A stretch of DNA of 64,000 nt from assembly GCA_034190875.2 (NCBI GenBank), contig CM067358.1, forward strand, positions 40,715,014 through 40,779,013, in the 5' to 3' direction. Shown here one piece after another: positions 1-35,025 of the stretch; positions within the stretch are counted from its first letter, which is position 1; every line of letters starts with the position of its first letter. The DNA is from Urechis unicinctus (Eukaryota; Annelida; Polychaeta; Xenopneusta; Urechidae). The position numbers were made by a program, and so were the translations under genes. A model generated the notes under the pieces. That model did not search any database, was not told the origin of the DNA, and saw nothing but the letters and a program-made list of their open reading frames with translations.

Positions 1-982
1 TCAACTCATCTGCATATTAGTCTACTTAAAACTCATAGAGATTATCACAAAATCAGCAGGAGCAGATGAATATAGGTGATAAGCTGTACAATTGAGAAAC
101 TATTCATTCTGCAGTCATACTCATTTTGATTGTTAAAGAGGGGGGGTTAAGTGCAAACAGCAGACAAAGCAATAGCTGAGCATACAAACCAATGAACAAA
201 CTATAGATGAAGTAGGACAATCAATAGCCTGATAAACAATCTTGTCCAAAAAACCTGATTATGATCGTCTTGCTAATACATAGCTACAAAGCATATGGTG
301 CTAGGACTAATTACGGAATGCTCTTGATATCAAACACCATGTTAGGAAGCTGAAGTGCCGCTTTTTTTAGTAAATACACTCCCTTCAAGCATATTATCTG
401 GCACAAAGAAGTCTACACAAATTCTGAATTCCTACAACAAAATGTTCATTTGATCCGGACCAACATAGATTGCGTATTTGTGCAGTGATAAAGTGACCTC
501 AGCAGTATAAAACAATTAGAGAGGAATCATTGCCTGTCTGATTTCCAACATCAAACCCACTACAACTAGCCACACAACATTTGCAGTTTGCATCATAATT
601 GGTCCCCCCACAGAATAGGTACACCAAGAAACTAACCCTGATTGTCCAACCTTGGGTTTCTGTGTTGAGAAATCATTACAACTGCTAAATGAATAAAGTA
701 TGGATGACGGTAGCACCAATGGATTTGTCCAATGATATCGAGATATTTTGTGATATTTTTCCCCATTCTCAAGCCAAAGACAGTTTGGAAATTACATTAG
801 CAGTTTTCGTTTGAAACGAAACATCAGTATGTTGGTCTTGGACACTCCAAATTTGCCACTGGTGAATTATATCAATGTCTAAGTCACAGAAGTCTGTGCA
901 CAAACAAGATTCCCTGCCCAGTTAACAATGATGTCTCAAGAAGAACTAACTATTCATTTTATACCATTCCATTTACTGAATA
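1..982. other. 3' flank of the NHERF gene, no gene seen
   Basis: I see no coding frame with recognisable protein features, no RNA gene and no clear transposon in this stretch. It lies downstream of the minus-strand NHERF gene. Any 3' untranslated region of that gene probably ends close to the AATAAA near 985. Confidence 0.5.
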
Positions 983-988
983 TTTATT
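983..988 (-). terminator. Candidate polyadenylation signal of the NHERF gene
   Basis: The plus strand reads TTTATT, so the minus strand has the canonical AATAAA about 52 bases after the NHERF stop codon (1040-1042). It is the first such hexamer downstream. The 3' UTR would be short, and a more distal site outside the window cannot be excluded. Confidence 0.4.
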
Positions 989-1039
989 AGTATTTTATGT
1001 AGAACTAATCCGAAGAGTGAGGGTGATGGCTGTGATAGC

Positions 1040-22285
<21,246 letters not shown>

Positions 22286-22799
22286 GTTGGCAGGTCTGTG
22301 GTGGATTTAATGCAACCGTCAGTGAATGTTATCACGCCGCAAGAATAAGCTGACTAACTTTCGACACCTGTCACTGCAGATACGCCTCAATCGCTGGCAA
22401 AATGGCGGAGCGAAGTTAGAACTCAGGTGTCACGTGACCAAACAAGTGCGCTCTAACAGTCCAAGGTCGAGAAATTGTTGTGAACTGTGGAATGCTGCGT
22501 TATGACAGCCTAACAACGACAATTACCAAGGCTCATTATGTATGAATTAAATGCTGTCAGGTGCGATTCAGGTGAGAAGATTGGTGAAGGAATATGAGTA
22601 TACATGTTTACAGAGCCAGATTCCCAGTGCTTGCATCTGATGAGTAGGCTGACAAAAATATCACACAATTTACAGTGAAAATCAATATTATACACTAGAG
22701 AAATGTGTTATTTGATTGGCTTAAAGGGAGTCAATGATGGCAAAAATTTAAAAAAAACCACCATGAACTTCCGACGATATTTACTCCCTTTTTGACGGA

Positions 22800-23363
<564 letters not shown>

Positions 23364-24914
23364 CATGTGTGTGTGTGAATATATCTTTAAGTGTGTGCTG
23401 AAAAAAGAACCTGGTGTCACCGTTGAACAGACAACTTTGCAACCTGCAACAACTATGGGAGCCGCTAGACGGTACCAATGGAATCACCAATATAGCCCAG
23501 TTTATAGGAATAGGATATGATATATGCTGTTTTTAGCCAGTGTTTAGAATATTTCAATGTTTAAACACCCCTAGAAATATATTCCCAATAGGTTGATCCA
23601 TGACGTAGATTCTCGGACCAGAGAAAGAGAGCGAAATAGGCAGGCGTAATGATGTTCGATGAACTGTTTTCAATACTACGCAAAACTGGTGAAGGAAATA
23701 TTTTTTTGTGGGAAATATATTTTTATGGTGCTGTTGGATATGCAGATGATGTTCTTTATTATTTACTAGAATATCACTGAAAATCTTAATGGCAAAATGT
23801 TAGGATTTCCACAAAGAATATAGATTGTTGTTCAACATTGAAAAGTGTAAATATTATATATATTGGTAACGAAGTAAATCAGTCTGGGTATACAAAAATT
23901 CAAAACCAGAAACTTGAGAATGTTAAAAAAATATGCCCATTTCGGGAACATTTACAGTGTTAGAATAGATAAGGAGAGGATAAAAATAACAGTTGTTTGT
24001 TGGCAAGTTTTATTATGCAACAGATGCATTAAGTTTGTGGGATCTTTCATCTGGCGACTGTCCTTTGTTTTTCATTGCTTGACGGAGGCCATTCGTCATG
24101 GCTTTTTTAATGGGTCTGCCCCCACGATCTCGTACTCTTCTGTTGCATTATATCTGTGATGATGAGCCCATTGAATCACAACATCATAGAAGATTCATGA
24201 AATTCTTTCATACTGTCATTGATTATTTTTCTGATGCCGAGATGCTGCCAAAGAGTGCAATCGAACACATTTAAAAAACGCGGCCCACAGAAATAACTGG
24301 CCCTTACAATCCGCTCGAGCCAATGGCAGGCGAATCATCCAAACGTGATTCTTGGGACTTCTTTGTGCCCGAGTTTAACAGCTAAGTTTCAACAATGAAG
24401 TCATGGGAAATGCGAAATACTACGGCATTCTGTGACATCTTATAAAGCCTGAGTTATCAAAAGTCTCTACCTTTGAAGATATTTGAAAAACCTTAAGCCA
24501 GTTCATTGTCCTAAATTATACAGCAATAATTAAAAACAAGTGACGTCACCAGCAATGAATCATGTTCTTTATTTAATGAGAATACAAAGGAACATCTTAA
24601 CTCTATTTACACTCAAAGAATTCACAGATTCAGTAGAACAATCCAATGATACAGGAAACGTTTCTGATGACGTACAACTTCAATCACTATCCTAGGAAAT
24701 TTCTTCTTGTTCATTTATATATTCAAACTCAGACAGTTGGAGGGAGGCAGCTGTTATTTCAGTTCCCCAAACTTGCATTGTAGACCTACATGGAAGATGC
24801 TTTTAAGAATTGTGATTAAATTCTAAAGAAGATTTACCCGTTGTTCATAGGAAGGTTAATGGAAGCGGTATGTCCATTTCATGGCGCTGTTGAAAGGTAT
24901 ATCTTGTTTATCAC

Positions 24915-24986
24915 GCTGTCCATCTACTGGTCGCTGTCCATCTACTGGTCGCTGCCCATCTACTGGTCGCTGTCCATCTACTGGTC
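24915..24986. repeat. 18-bp tandem repeat, four copies
   Basis: Four head-to-tail units of GCTGTCCATCTACTGGTC, the third with one T-to-C change. Very low divergence implies recent expansion. Confidence 0.95.
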
Positions 24987-26285
24987 GCTGACCCAAGATC
25001 TAAAAACGCCGTATTCCGAGGTGTATCATGTACGGAGTTATACCACTATATCTTGGCCAAGAGTTTGTTGGAGCACACGAAAGTTTTGCACTATGACATT
25101 ATCACCGTCAGTGATGATTGCGGAAAATTTATATATAAAGAAGCATCCTCATTAGTTACGAACACCACGAACTGAGCATTGTGTGCTTGCGTTTGGTGCA
25201 GTGTACACGCCTCGTCAAATGCGTTACCTGTAGCTTCTGCTTGGTACTTGACAGATTCACCAGGTCTGGTAGCGTGAGCACTAGTGCAGCAAGATTGTCC
25301 ATACGCGCCTTCTAAATATTGAAGACAAGTCAAGCGAATGCATTGTCATGGTTGCATCGTCAACATTAGAAGAAGAAGCATATATATGTTGAATGATGTT
25401 CTAGGTCACTGCTTTGATCGGTGAAGTGGTGTGTGGTAAGTATTTCAGCTGCCACAACAGTCACACGAGAGACTCAGGCCAGTCCAATTCCGCTAAAGCA
25501 TACACATTAGCCCAAAAGACCAACGTCAGGTTCTATTTATCACCTTGTCGGTCCAACAGATAGAGCTAAATTTTTTGGTCGATGCATTCGATCAACCCAG
25601 AACTCACCACTTTTTTCACGAAATATGCATGTTCTGACGAGTTTCGGGCGATCAGTGTCGAAAGTTATTATCTAATTCGGTTCGAGATAATGTTTCATAT
25701 TCCTATCGTCTGCGGAAAACTATATTTTCGATAACTTTCAAAGTTTACCGGTGATATTTTCTTCCGAAATACAAGCGCGGAGGACGATATCCCAGACAGC
25801 CCCAGAAACTTCCGATGTAAATAAGGCGGTGAGAACATAGGCAAAAACTATAGCTGATAATTCCTGTCGCCTTTTCCCCAGGTTTTCGTTGCTTTCTTCG
25901 TGATTCGGTGTGATATTTGTGCGACAGTGAATGTTAGTGGCCTTTTCTACATGTTAGACAAGGTCATTTTAGCTTTTAGCTTCGTGCCACAAAAAGTCCC
26001 TGTGAACCCGCGTCTTGTGAGTAGTCTCGCCTATGTTCCAATTGGTGTATGATTCCGCTGGTCAGTTTCCTCCGCCTCGCCGCCATGTTGCCAAGTTGGG
26101 CTCAGATATTACCGTTTGGTGTGTTTTAGGCCAAAATACTGATTCACAGGATACTGTTGTTGCTGAAATTCAGCTTCTGGTCCTATAAATGTTTGGTGAG
26201 TTGATTTTATTAGCTAAAACTAGGTAAAGCAGCGGAACTCTTGATGATTCCGTTGACTTATGCCGGGAATATGCCTTGGACGCCA

Positions 26286-26326
26286 GAACTAAGAGGGAGT
26301 GCATGCATCACTCCCGTTCTTAGTTC
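26286..26326. other. Short perfect-looking hairpin
   Basis: GAACTAAGAGGGAGTG is followed after a seven-base CATGCAT spacer by CACTCCCGTTCTTAGTTC, its inverted copy with a two-base bulge. It could be the core of a foldback element; its role is unknown. Confidence 0.7.
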
Positions 26327-27042
26327 GAAAGAGCTAATACACATGTACAAACAGGTTTGATGTTTGAAGTGGTGCATACAAGAACTAAAAGCTGCACTAA
26401 CAACATGGAAATGATGACTGCGACATGATTCTCCTGGTATTTGTCAAGTATATGTAACTAAATAGGTGTCTTCACATAGACATGATGTTTGCACACAACC
26501 CATGGACCGACTCTGTAATTCAGAAAAATGTGTTTTCCACTGCTAATGTGGCGTGGTGGCTTGTGAGCGTGGGTGCGTGTTGATTGTGTGCTTATGAGAG
26601 CACTATTGCATGGGAGCGTTTGTGTGTGTGTGTGTGTGTTGTGGGGGGGGGGGGGGGGGGGGCATCGCGATGCCCCGTCTGGGCCCGCACAGCCAACCGC
26701 TTGGTTGGACCCACTCATGTAACTCATAATGAATCGAAACACATGATTGGTTACTGCGGTGGTTGTCTAGGGAAACATGGTGTTGAGTTAAGCCTCGTCC
26801 GCCCTGTGCTAGCGTGATCTGTGTCAGGCAGTCTAATATTGTGCTTATCGTGTTGTGTAACGGCTCTTCAAATTATGGCGGAGGAGTTAAAAAATAGGGA
26901 AAATTCCGATGCTGCTGAGATCTCTGATGAAGACGGCTATCAGTCAAACCAGTTTGTGGAGAATTACATGAAGTGTATGAAACTGACAAAGGAAAATTCC
27001 CTTCTTCCAGATGGTTACTCCATAGGCAGTCATAGCTTGGGA

Positions 27043-27672
27043 CGCCTCAAGCTATATCTGTCTTTGGGGTTGAGACTCACCAAGATTTATCGTGCGCTTG
27101 TCTTTGACCAGAGTCCATGGATGGAGCCTTACATAAGGATGAATACAGATCTGCGCAAGGCCGCCAACAGCGACTTTGAGAAGGATCTCTATAAACTTAT
27201 GAATAACTCCGTCTTTGGTAAAACGATGGAGAATCTCCGGAGGCGAGTCGACGTCAAGATTGTGCGCTCATCGGGAAAAGAAAAAATACGTAGGCTTGTG
27301 GCCAGCCCCGCCTATGCTCGACAAAAAGTGTTTGACGATGATCTAGCTGCCCTGCATATGCACAAGACTCGCTTAGTGCTGAACCGTCCCGTCTATGTTG
27401 GCATGTGCATTCTGGACCTCTCCAAGCACTTGATGTATGACTTTTACTACAATACCATGAAGGCTAGATATGACAGTAATATTAACCTGCTTTACACAGA
27501 CACAGACTCGCTGCTGCAGTTTCGCCACGGAATGAACATGCTCAGGAGTGACTGCCATAAAATATATGGGCTCCACGTTAACAAGGTGTCTCTCTCCCCC
27601 TTTGACTCAAAGCGGTGGATAGCTCCAGGTGGTGTAGACACTCTGGCCTATGGGCACGCGTCGATATGTTGA
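27043..27672 (+). pseudogene. Polinton DNA polymerase B fragment (palm and C-terminus)
   Basis: The frame has the PolB motif B region KLMNNSVFGKTMEN and the catalytic motif C YTDTDSLL. Right after motif C about 80 codons found in the larger element are missing, and the frame resumes at QFRHGMNMLRSDCHK and ends near TLAYGH, the usual C-terminus of this polymerase. Without the exonuclease and most of the palm it cannot work as a polymerase. It is fused in frame to methyltransferase exon 1. Confidence 0.85.
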
Positions 27673-27695
27673 ACATATGAGAGCTGAGGTATAGA

Positions 27696-27962
27696 ATGAG
27701 CACCGATGAACATATTGGGGTGGCCGAGATGCAAGCAGATGTGGAACATATATGGGAGGAGAAGGTGGACCTTGAGAATGAGGTGAGGGATTTGGAATCA
27801 AAGTATGAGGACCTTTTGGAGCGCGTGAGTCGTTTAGAAGAGCTTATTCCTCAGGGTCCTGGTGTAGAGGAGAAGGTGAGGGAATTGGAATCGAAGTATG
27901 AGGACCTTTTGGAGCGCGTGAGTCGTTTAGAAGAGCTTATTCCTCCTGTTGTAGATGGTTGA
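27696..27962 (+). CDS. Small Polinton coiled-coil protein, 88 aa
   Basis: It starts MSTDEHIGVAEMQADVEHIW and contains the heptad-rich unit LESKYEDLLERVSRLEELIP twice, about 32 residues apart, so it should form a coiled coil. It lies between the PolB stop and the element end; a frameshifted relative occupies the same place in the large Polinton (35,700-35,865). The function is unknown. Here it is part of a truncated element and may not be expressed. Confidence 0.6.
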   Translation: MSTDEHIGVAEMQADVEHIWEEKVDLENEVRDLESKYEDLLERVSRLEELIPQGPGVEEKVRELESKYEDLLERVSRLEELIPPVVDG

Positions 27963-28051
27963 CATTGCTGTCGCCCTCTTTAGTGGGCCTATACCATAGG
28001 GGCTGGAAGGGCTGGGCTAATATGGTGGGGGGAGGTGCGAGCGGTTCGCAG

Positions 28052-29321
28052 GCTCATGTGAGTCACCCTGTATATGTGTGTTTTCTGGGTTGCACCCATA
28101 TGAGATAGGTGTGCCATAATCATATGAGATAGGTGTGCCAGTACCGCTAACATCTATACTACTACTGTTTAGAGTATAACTGTACCCAATGTACCAATTT
28201 TATTAAATGTAACGAGTGTGTCAAGAGCAACAACTGCACAACAACAAAATACAATGTAATACCTGCACCAAGGGTAACAACAGTACACAATAAAATAACT
28301 CTGCCGAGCGCAAAGGCTGTACCAGTGATACTGTACTTGTTATTTTTGCTATTTATATCCATATTGTGTGATGTGGATTAGCAGTTGAAAGGATCTGTGA
28401 AACGAAAATTTTCCTGCTCTCATTAATCACAATGACGTCAATTCAGTATATACATGCAATTTTGTTTATTACAAGGTAGCGTCACCTCACAATGGCTGTG
28501 TGTTATTATTAGGAAAGCGATCATCGCAGAGCCACTTGGAGTGGATCCTGGTAGCATAGCTATCAACTTTTGATAAAGTTCCTTGAATAAAGGGCCACTT
28601 GAGAATACAAATATTCAGTGCACTGTTATACAACATTGAGTGTTGTTTTGCATACATTGATTGAGTTAGAAGAGTTGCTGACTCCTTGAGAAGTGACATT
28701 AATATTTCTTCATTTTTATTTATTTGAAAAGAAATTACTGGCGACAATCTGAAATGCTATTTGCCATGCATCTCCGGTTGACAAGTTTTATTGAACCATT
28801 AAAACTAGTGTGTTAGTTTAAGGAAAGAAACTAAATATATTTTTGTAAACTTTATTTTGTCTCTCGATACGGTTGGCAATTTTTAACATGATTTCGAATC
28901 TAAAAAACAAATCAGCATGTGTTATTCATGCACCCAGAGGTTTCATTTTGTTTATGAAGAATTTTTGTCTTGTGATACAGATCGCAATTTTCAAGATATT
29001 GTATGAATATTTTTTTCTATTTGGTCGCTGTTGATGATGCGCAAAACCCAGATGCATTGTTTTTCCCTGACCTCAATATCATCAAACATAATTTTAAAGC
29101 ATTAACATCTCCATGGATAATTGTTCAATCGTAATAAGTGTTGCTTACTATAGAAGCCTAACTCATTTATAAACCTCTAGAAATATATGTAATTGTTAAA
29201 AATTGAAAGCTTCCCCTTTCGTCCTAAAATTTAAGATCCATAATAACTTGAGCAATTATGAGTGGATTTTGAAATTTTCCTGATACAGTTCGCCAACTTC
29301 CCTCATATACCCATGGGCCTC
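28052..29321. other. Rest of the insertion in copy 1, unrecognised AT-rich DNA
   Basis: Copy 2 lacks this stretch entirely. It shows no coding signal but includes two members of a dispersed motif related to GATACAGGTCGCAATTTTCA (about 28,870 and 28,975). The match to copy 2 resumes at TTTTAATGGCGATCGG near 29,325. Confidence 0.6.
28857..28995. repeat. Dispersed motif family GATACAGGTCGCAATTTT
   Basis: Related sequences lie at about 28,870, 28,975, 31,170, 35,455, 56,960 and 59,285, usually after a T-rich stretch (TTTTTGT) and often followed within 100 bp by ATGCGCARAACNCAGATG. This is likely an abundant non-autonomous repeat. Members lie on both sides of the Polinton. Confidence 0.6.
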
Positions 29322-32163
29322 TTGTTTTAATGGCGATCGGTACCATTTAGAAACCAAAAGCCGTGTCGGGTGAACCCTTTTATTTAAAAAGAGGAACCGT
29401 AAGGTTTTTAAAAGTTCTGTTAAATATGTTTTAAATGTTAACCTATTATGTATATCACCATATATATATTTTCGGCAATATTCATGTCATGTATTCATAT
29501 GTTTGATGCAATTGTTTTGCGACATAGGAGTGTGCCAGTTGGCAATGCTGGTTGGACACAATTAAAACGAATGGTAGTTAGCAAGTGATCACCTTTGAGT
29601 TGTGTTTTATGTATCCCGGCCTCAGCAGGCCTAGTTGACATAAAAGATCATTTTGAAATAGATTTTGCCGTCAAGAAAACTGCTATAGTAGTGATGATTT
29701 ACAAGAAATTTATCTGGATTTGTGTTGATATAAACTGGTAGCACAAAGACAGGGTTTCAATCCTGTTTTTTAAGGTCAATTGATTCCGTTTAGAAAGAAA
29801 AATGGGTCAATGCAGTTTTGTTGAAACCTATTATTTTTTTAATAAGAACAGCAAGGTTTTTACGCAAAAAATGTTACCAGTGATATATATCACCAACAGA
29901 AATTAGAGGCATCACAACACAATTCAGTAAAACCATTCAAGCTCTCAAAAGCAAATATTTTGAGCGCGCTGTGATTAGCCGATCATGCTCTGGCCAATCG
30001 CATCCATGTAAGATAAGTTGGTTTAACTTGTCTGAGTAAATGTTAGTAGCCCACATGACCAATCAGTGCTCACAACATCCTTTATCCTGGCAATCTTCCC
30101 ATTCAACTTCTAGGTGATGCGCGTGTAACGCAACATAACGGTTGAACTTGATCGATATAAGTACTCTGTTGGTCTAGTCGCTTAGGGGTTAAGCAACGGT
30201 GGTGTAAACTTTTCCATTGAGAAAACCTGTGATTCAGCCACTAATAATTGCTAATTGCTCTCATCACAGTATAGCAACATAAATGCCACTATATAGAAAT
30301 AAGCCAACGTTGAATAGAATTGTTTGCTGTCAGGGCGCTATCAGGGAGATCGACTTCTAGATCTGTGCTCAGGCCCGAACATACACAGCATCATCAGTGC
30401 CAGCAGCGTGTTTAATGAGGTCATCATGACGGATCGGTCAGCCACCTGTCGTGCTACTATAACAAGATGGCTTGAGAAGAGACCGGGATCGTTTGATTGG
30501 TCCGATTACTTCGCATTTGTTGCGGAGGAGGAGGGTCACTGGTAAGACATTTTCCCGAAATCTAGTTTAACGGTGCCATTGATTCATATATGGCTTTGAT
30601 CATTACATCAATGTGAGTCCCATTAGTACGCCTAAGTCGGTATCGTGCTTTGTTTGAAGCCAAGTCAATAAAACAAATTCCAGATCTATTATTATTCCCT
30701 TGATTCCACATATAAAAATGCAAGAGAAACTAGATTCATTCGAGAACCCTAGTCTGAAAACATGACGTCACATTTTATTCCCCCTTCTCAAATTGGCTGC
30801 TCTTGTAGTCTGTGTTATATGAATTGGCCACTAGCCAACTGACGGATGCGGAATACAAAAATAGCGCAATAGGCGAGTTCGTCATCCATGATATTGATTT
30901 CAATCGACACAGGCGAGGGACACTAATTTCAAATAGAATGGTTATCAATATGTTTTCTTGTATGGTGTTGGTACATGGTAAGACACAGTATCAAATAATG
31001 TCACCATCCATCTGGATTAATATTTGGCGATTACCAGGTGAGCGCGGTACAGCTAAAAAGTGGATTAAACATATTTCCCTTACATCACATAAACAACTTC
31101 AAGCGAATGCTTTCGGCAAGTTATCTTGATCAGTTCGGTGTGCGTGTTTGTTTGTAAACCGTTTTTGGGGCTGGCGACACAGGTCGCATTTTCTTTTTAA
31201 AATTTGATTTTTTTTAAAAGGTCGACACAATGTTGCGAAGAACTCACACTTTTTTTGTCGACCTTAACCTTTAACTAAGGTCATGAATACGAATGTGATG
31301 ATCGTATTGTAATTTGGTTTTAATTCGTTGCCAAGTTCATCGATTGGTAAATTTAATTCTTTTTGTATTGTTTATGATTTACCATTACACAAGTTTAAAT
31401 CCACAGCAATATTACATCTCATCGCATTCACAAATTAATCCAGGAAACATTTGGGGTCGAATAGGCTCAAGTGGTATGTTTGTCCATATCCGTCTACGAT
31501 TGCGTTTTTATGACTTCAAAGTATTGTACAATTACATTTTACTTAATCTTATCTTAAACAGGGAATATTAAACTGATTGCGTTAATACAAAGTGATGGTG
31601 AAATAATTTTCACAATGACTGTTCTCTATATTAAAACAATCTTCGTATTATCCGATTTCAACTCAATTTCAGCTCCGAATTGGAAGTGGAAGAGCGAGTG
31701 AGAAACTCCATCAAACACATCTGCCCCTATGACTTATGTGACCAGCCCCCGTTGGATGCTGCATCAGTAGACTGCATCACTGATGTTCTGGGCATTGTCG
31801 CTGCAGCATCAAATCAGCAGATGTATAAAGAGATGCTCAAAGCATCAATGTACATGCTTAGACCTGGCGGGTCTTTTCTACAAGTCGGAGTTCTCAACGG
31901 AAATGATTATCGCGTTTGTGGGAAAGCATATCCAGGGCATGGTATGACGGAAGATTTTGTCATGAATGCATTTTTGGAATTAGGGTTTAAGGATATCCGT
32001 TTTCATATATATCCGGTTCCTCTGGCCCCATCACTTCCTGTGGACAAATCTTATTATTTTCTCTCGGCACACTTGTAAATAGAGGATACTCTGAAGATTG
32101 TTCCACCCTGAATGTTTAGGATTACGCTTTAACACACGTTGACACTGCTCTAGAAGTATTAAA

Positions 32164-32732
32164 AGTGGGGGTTCTGGCGCACCCCCACATCCATACTAAA
32201 CGTCAAATTAAGGCTTATACCGGATTTCGATCTTTGTTCCCTACCCACTTGCTTGTGCCAAAAATAATTTTATACCAGCATATTACAATTTAGGGTGAGC
32301 TTCACTCAAGAGAAAGTGGGAAAAGATGGGTTGGGCCCAGTCCCCAATGGACTCAGTCAGCGCAAATTTCGTCCGGACCGCCATCATTTATGGCCACCTC
32401 TGAAAGGCGAGTTGGGTCCGACCCAACAGCCCGCAAATTAATGTGACCATAGGCTAAGGTATTTACGCCGTTTGTGGCTATCAAACGCTTTGAGTCAAAC
32501 GGGTAGAGTGACACCTTGTTGACGTGTAGCCCATATATCTTGTGACCATTACAGAAGCAATCACAGATTTATTGTAAAAACAATAGGCTATATCGCTTGA
32601 TTCGGCTTTTATGGACATAATGATACTGAGATAAGCCTAGTAAGCCTTAATTTGACGAGCAGTAAGGATGTGCGGTGCGCCAGAACCCCAACTTTCCGCC
32701 AGAACCCCCACTTCCCACCAGAACACCCACTT
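32164..32732. mobile_element. Inverted-repeat element carrying a PolB snippet, copy 1
   Basis: The left arm starts AGTGGGGGTTCTGGCGCACC and extends to AAATTAAGGCTTA; the right arm (32,635-32,690) is its inverted copy, and the CGCCAGAACCCCCACTT end is repeated about three times. The GGGGGTTCT ends resemble the ISL2EU element at 51,299. Inside, on the minus strand, is a short Polinton PolB piece. It looks like a non-autonomous DNA transposon; it is present in both duplicated blocks, so it predates the duplication. Confidence 0.65.
32442..32546 (-). pseudogene. Polinton PolB C-terminal snippet in the inverted-repeat element
   Basis: Translated on the minus strand it reads KIYGLHVNKVSLYPFDSKR and then ATNGVNTLAYGH, the conserved end of Polinton PolB. 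It is open over this length and differs from the other two PolB ends in the window, so it derives from a third Polinton lineage. The copy-2 version is shorter. Confidence 0.7.
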
Positions 32733-32791
32733 CCTATACTACAGCTCTATCATGATTTGTAACTGTAACGAAGGACCCAGTATAAGACAAG

Positions 32792-32797
32792 AATAAA
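32792..32797 (+). terminator. Possible polyadenylation signal, copy 1
   Basis: AATAAA lies about 710 bases after the exon 3 stop, beyond the inverted-repeat element; the same hexamer is at 63,332-63,337 after copy 2. If used, the inverted-repeat element would be part of the 3' UTR. Confidence 0.3.
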
Positions 32798-33404
32798 AGC
32801 ATTCTCCGGCCCTTCTTATACTTAAATTTCTTGTTTTGTACTGTGCTTCTTTGTTGTGATTTTTGTTGCTGCTTGTTGTTGCTGGAGTGGGGACCAGCTC
32901 GCCCGCTGGCTATTCTGGTCACTGGTGTGCTCGATATAGCTGAGTAAAATTGTAAGCACTCGTACATTGTGATGTTATAAACTCATTATATAAAACACTA
33001 GTCTTCACAATTCGCTGCGATTGGGTAAGGAATGTAATAAACTTCTATACCTTTATGAAAGCTTCTAATACCCTCTTATTAAGTAAGCTCTTTTTGTTCA
33101 CATTGAGGCTAGTTGCTAGTGTTGTGAGGAATTTTTCACAAGTTCGTTTCATGAGGAGGCAGCGTTAGGATGTGTTATCCCAGAAACTGTTTGTGAATTA
33201 TCTCTGCCCAATCCATGAACTATAGCCTAAATTTTCAACCCCCTTGCAGTGCACACTATGAAACTTAAATTTGACTGTTTACCTTTGATTAATGGCATCA
33301 CTTCTATCGACACCCGTACCCAACCGGATTATTCTAGGTGTTTGTGATATGATACTATTCTAGCTAAAAGTCAGCCTCCTCCCATTGGTTATTAGAGAGG
33401 TTTC

Positions 33405-33515
33405 GAAAACAAGCGGTCTGTCCTTATGACGTCATTAGTTAGCGTTTCAAAAGGCGCGTTGTCAATGCAGGTTTTGGCCTGTTTACGTTGTCTGGAAACG
33501 TAAGCATATTATTGC
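33405..33515. repeat. Dispersed repeat, member 1
   Basis: Contains CCTTATGACGTCATTAGTTA and ends near GTTGTCTGGAAACGTAAGCA. A second member is at 35,219-35,370 with a 30-base insertion, and the end of the window (63,945-64,000) enters a third. No coding content. Confidence 0.8.
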
Positions 33516-33659
33516 TTGATTTCGTTATTGTAATCGAAAAATCGTCATCGATGAACATGAATAAATAATTTTAAAATGCTACTGTGAAATTTGAGCGATC
33601 TCCATTCTTTATTTTCGTGAATATTACCCGTTAAAGTACGACTATAACCGTACATATGA

Positions 33660-35025
<1,366 letters not shown>

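Larger units (their letters stand above)
27043..28051 (+). mobile_element. Polinton fragment inserted in methyltransferase exon 1
   Basis: This piece runs from the PolB palm region through the PolB end, a coiled-coil gene and into the element's terminal repeat (27,985-28,051 matches the inner part of the left end at 35,553-35,690 in reverse). It comes from a different Polinton copy: residues differ throughout and there is an internal deletion. It ends before the outermost element tip. The following 28,052-29,321 was inserted with it or later. Confidence 0.85.
26875..32078 (+). pseudogene. NNMT/INMT-family methyltransferase, copy 1, exon 1 disrupted
   Basis: Three exons parallel copy 2: exon 1 from the ATG at 26875, exon 2 at 30334-30541 and exon 3 at 31673-32078. 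Exon 2 has LLDLCSGPNI, the SAM-binding motif I, and exon 3 has MLRPGGSFLQVG and the family C-terminus. Exon 1 is intact only to 27042 (GSHSLGR); its last 21 or so codons and the donor site were replaced by a Polinton segment, whose PolB frame continues in phase to 27672. Copy 1 also differs from copy 2 at RVCGKAYPGHG, where copy 2 keeps RVGGKVYPGLG. Exons 2 and 3 are still open, so an alternative first exon cannot be excluded, but loss of function is the simplest reading. Confidence 0.8.
26588..33510. repeat. Segmental duplication, copy 1 (methyltransferase block)
   Basis: From about 26,588 this block matches 59,721-64,000 in the same orientation, including promoter, exons, introns, an inverted-repeat element and 3' flank. 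Differences are indels: a Polinton piece in exon 1, extra sequence in intron 2 of this copy (about 30,545-31,225) and extra sequence in intron 1 of copy 2 (about 60,845-61,255). The exon sequences are very similar, so the duplication is fairly recent. Confidence 0.9.

Noticed and set aside
30171..30215. tRNA-like text GGTCTAGTCGCTTAGGGGTT upstream of methyltransferase exon 2
   Set aside because: It slightly resembles a tRNA D-arm region but lacks a T-arm box and any cloverleaf pairing.
30812..31129. 105-codon frame in intron 2 of methyltransferase copy 1
   Set aside because: It has no family features, and most of it is absent from copy 2, where the flanking exons are intact.
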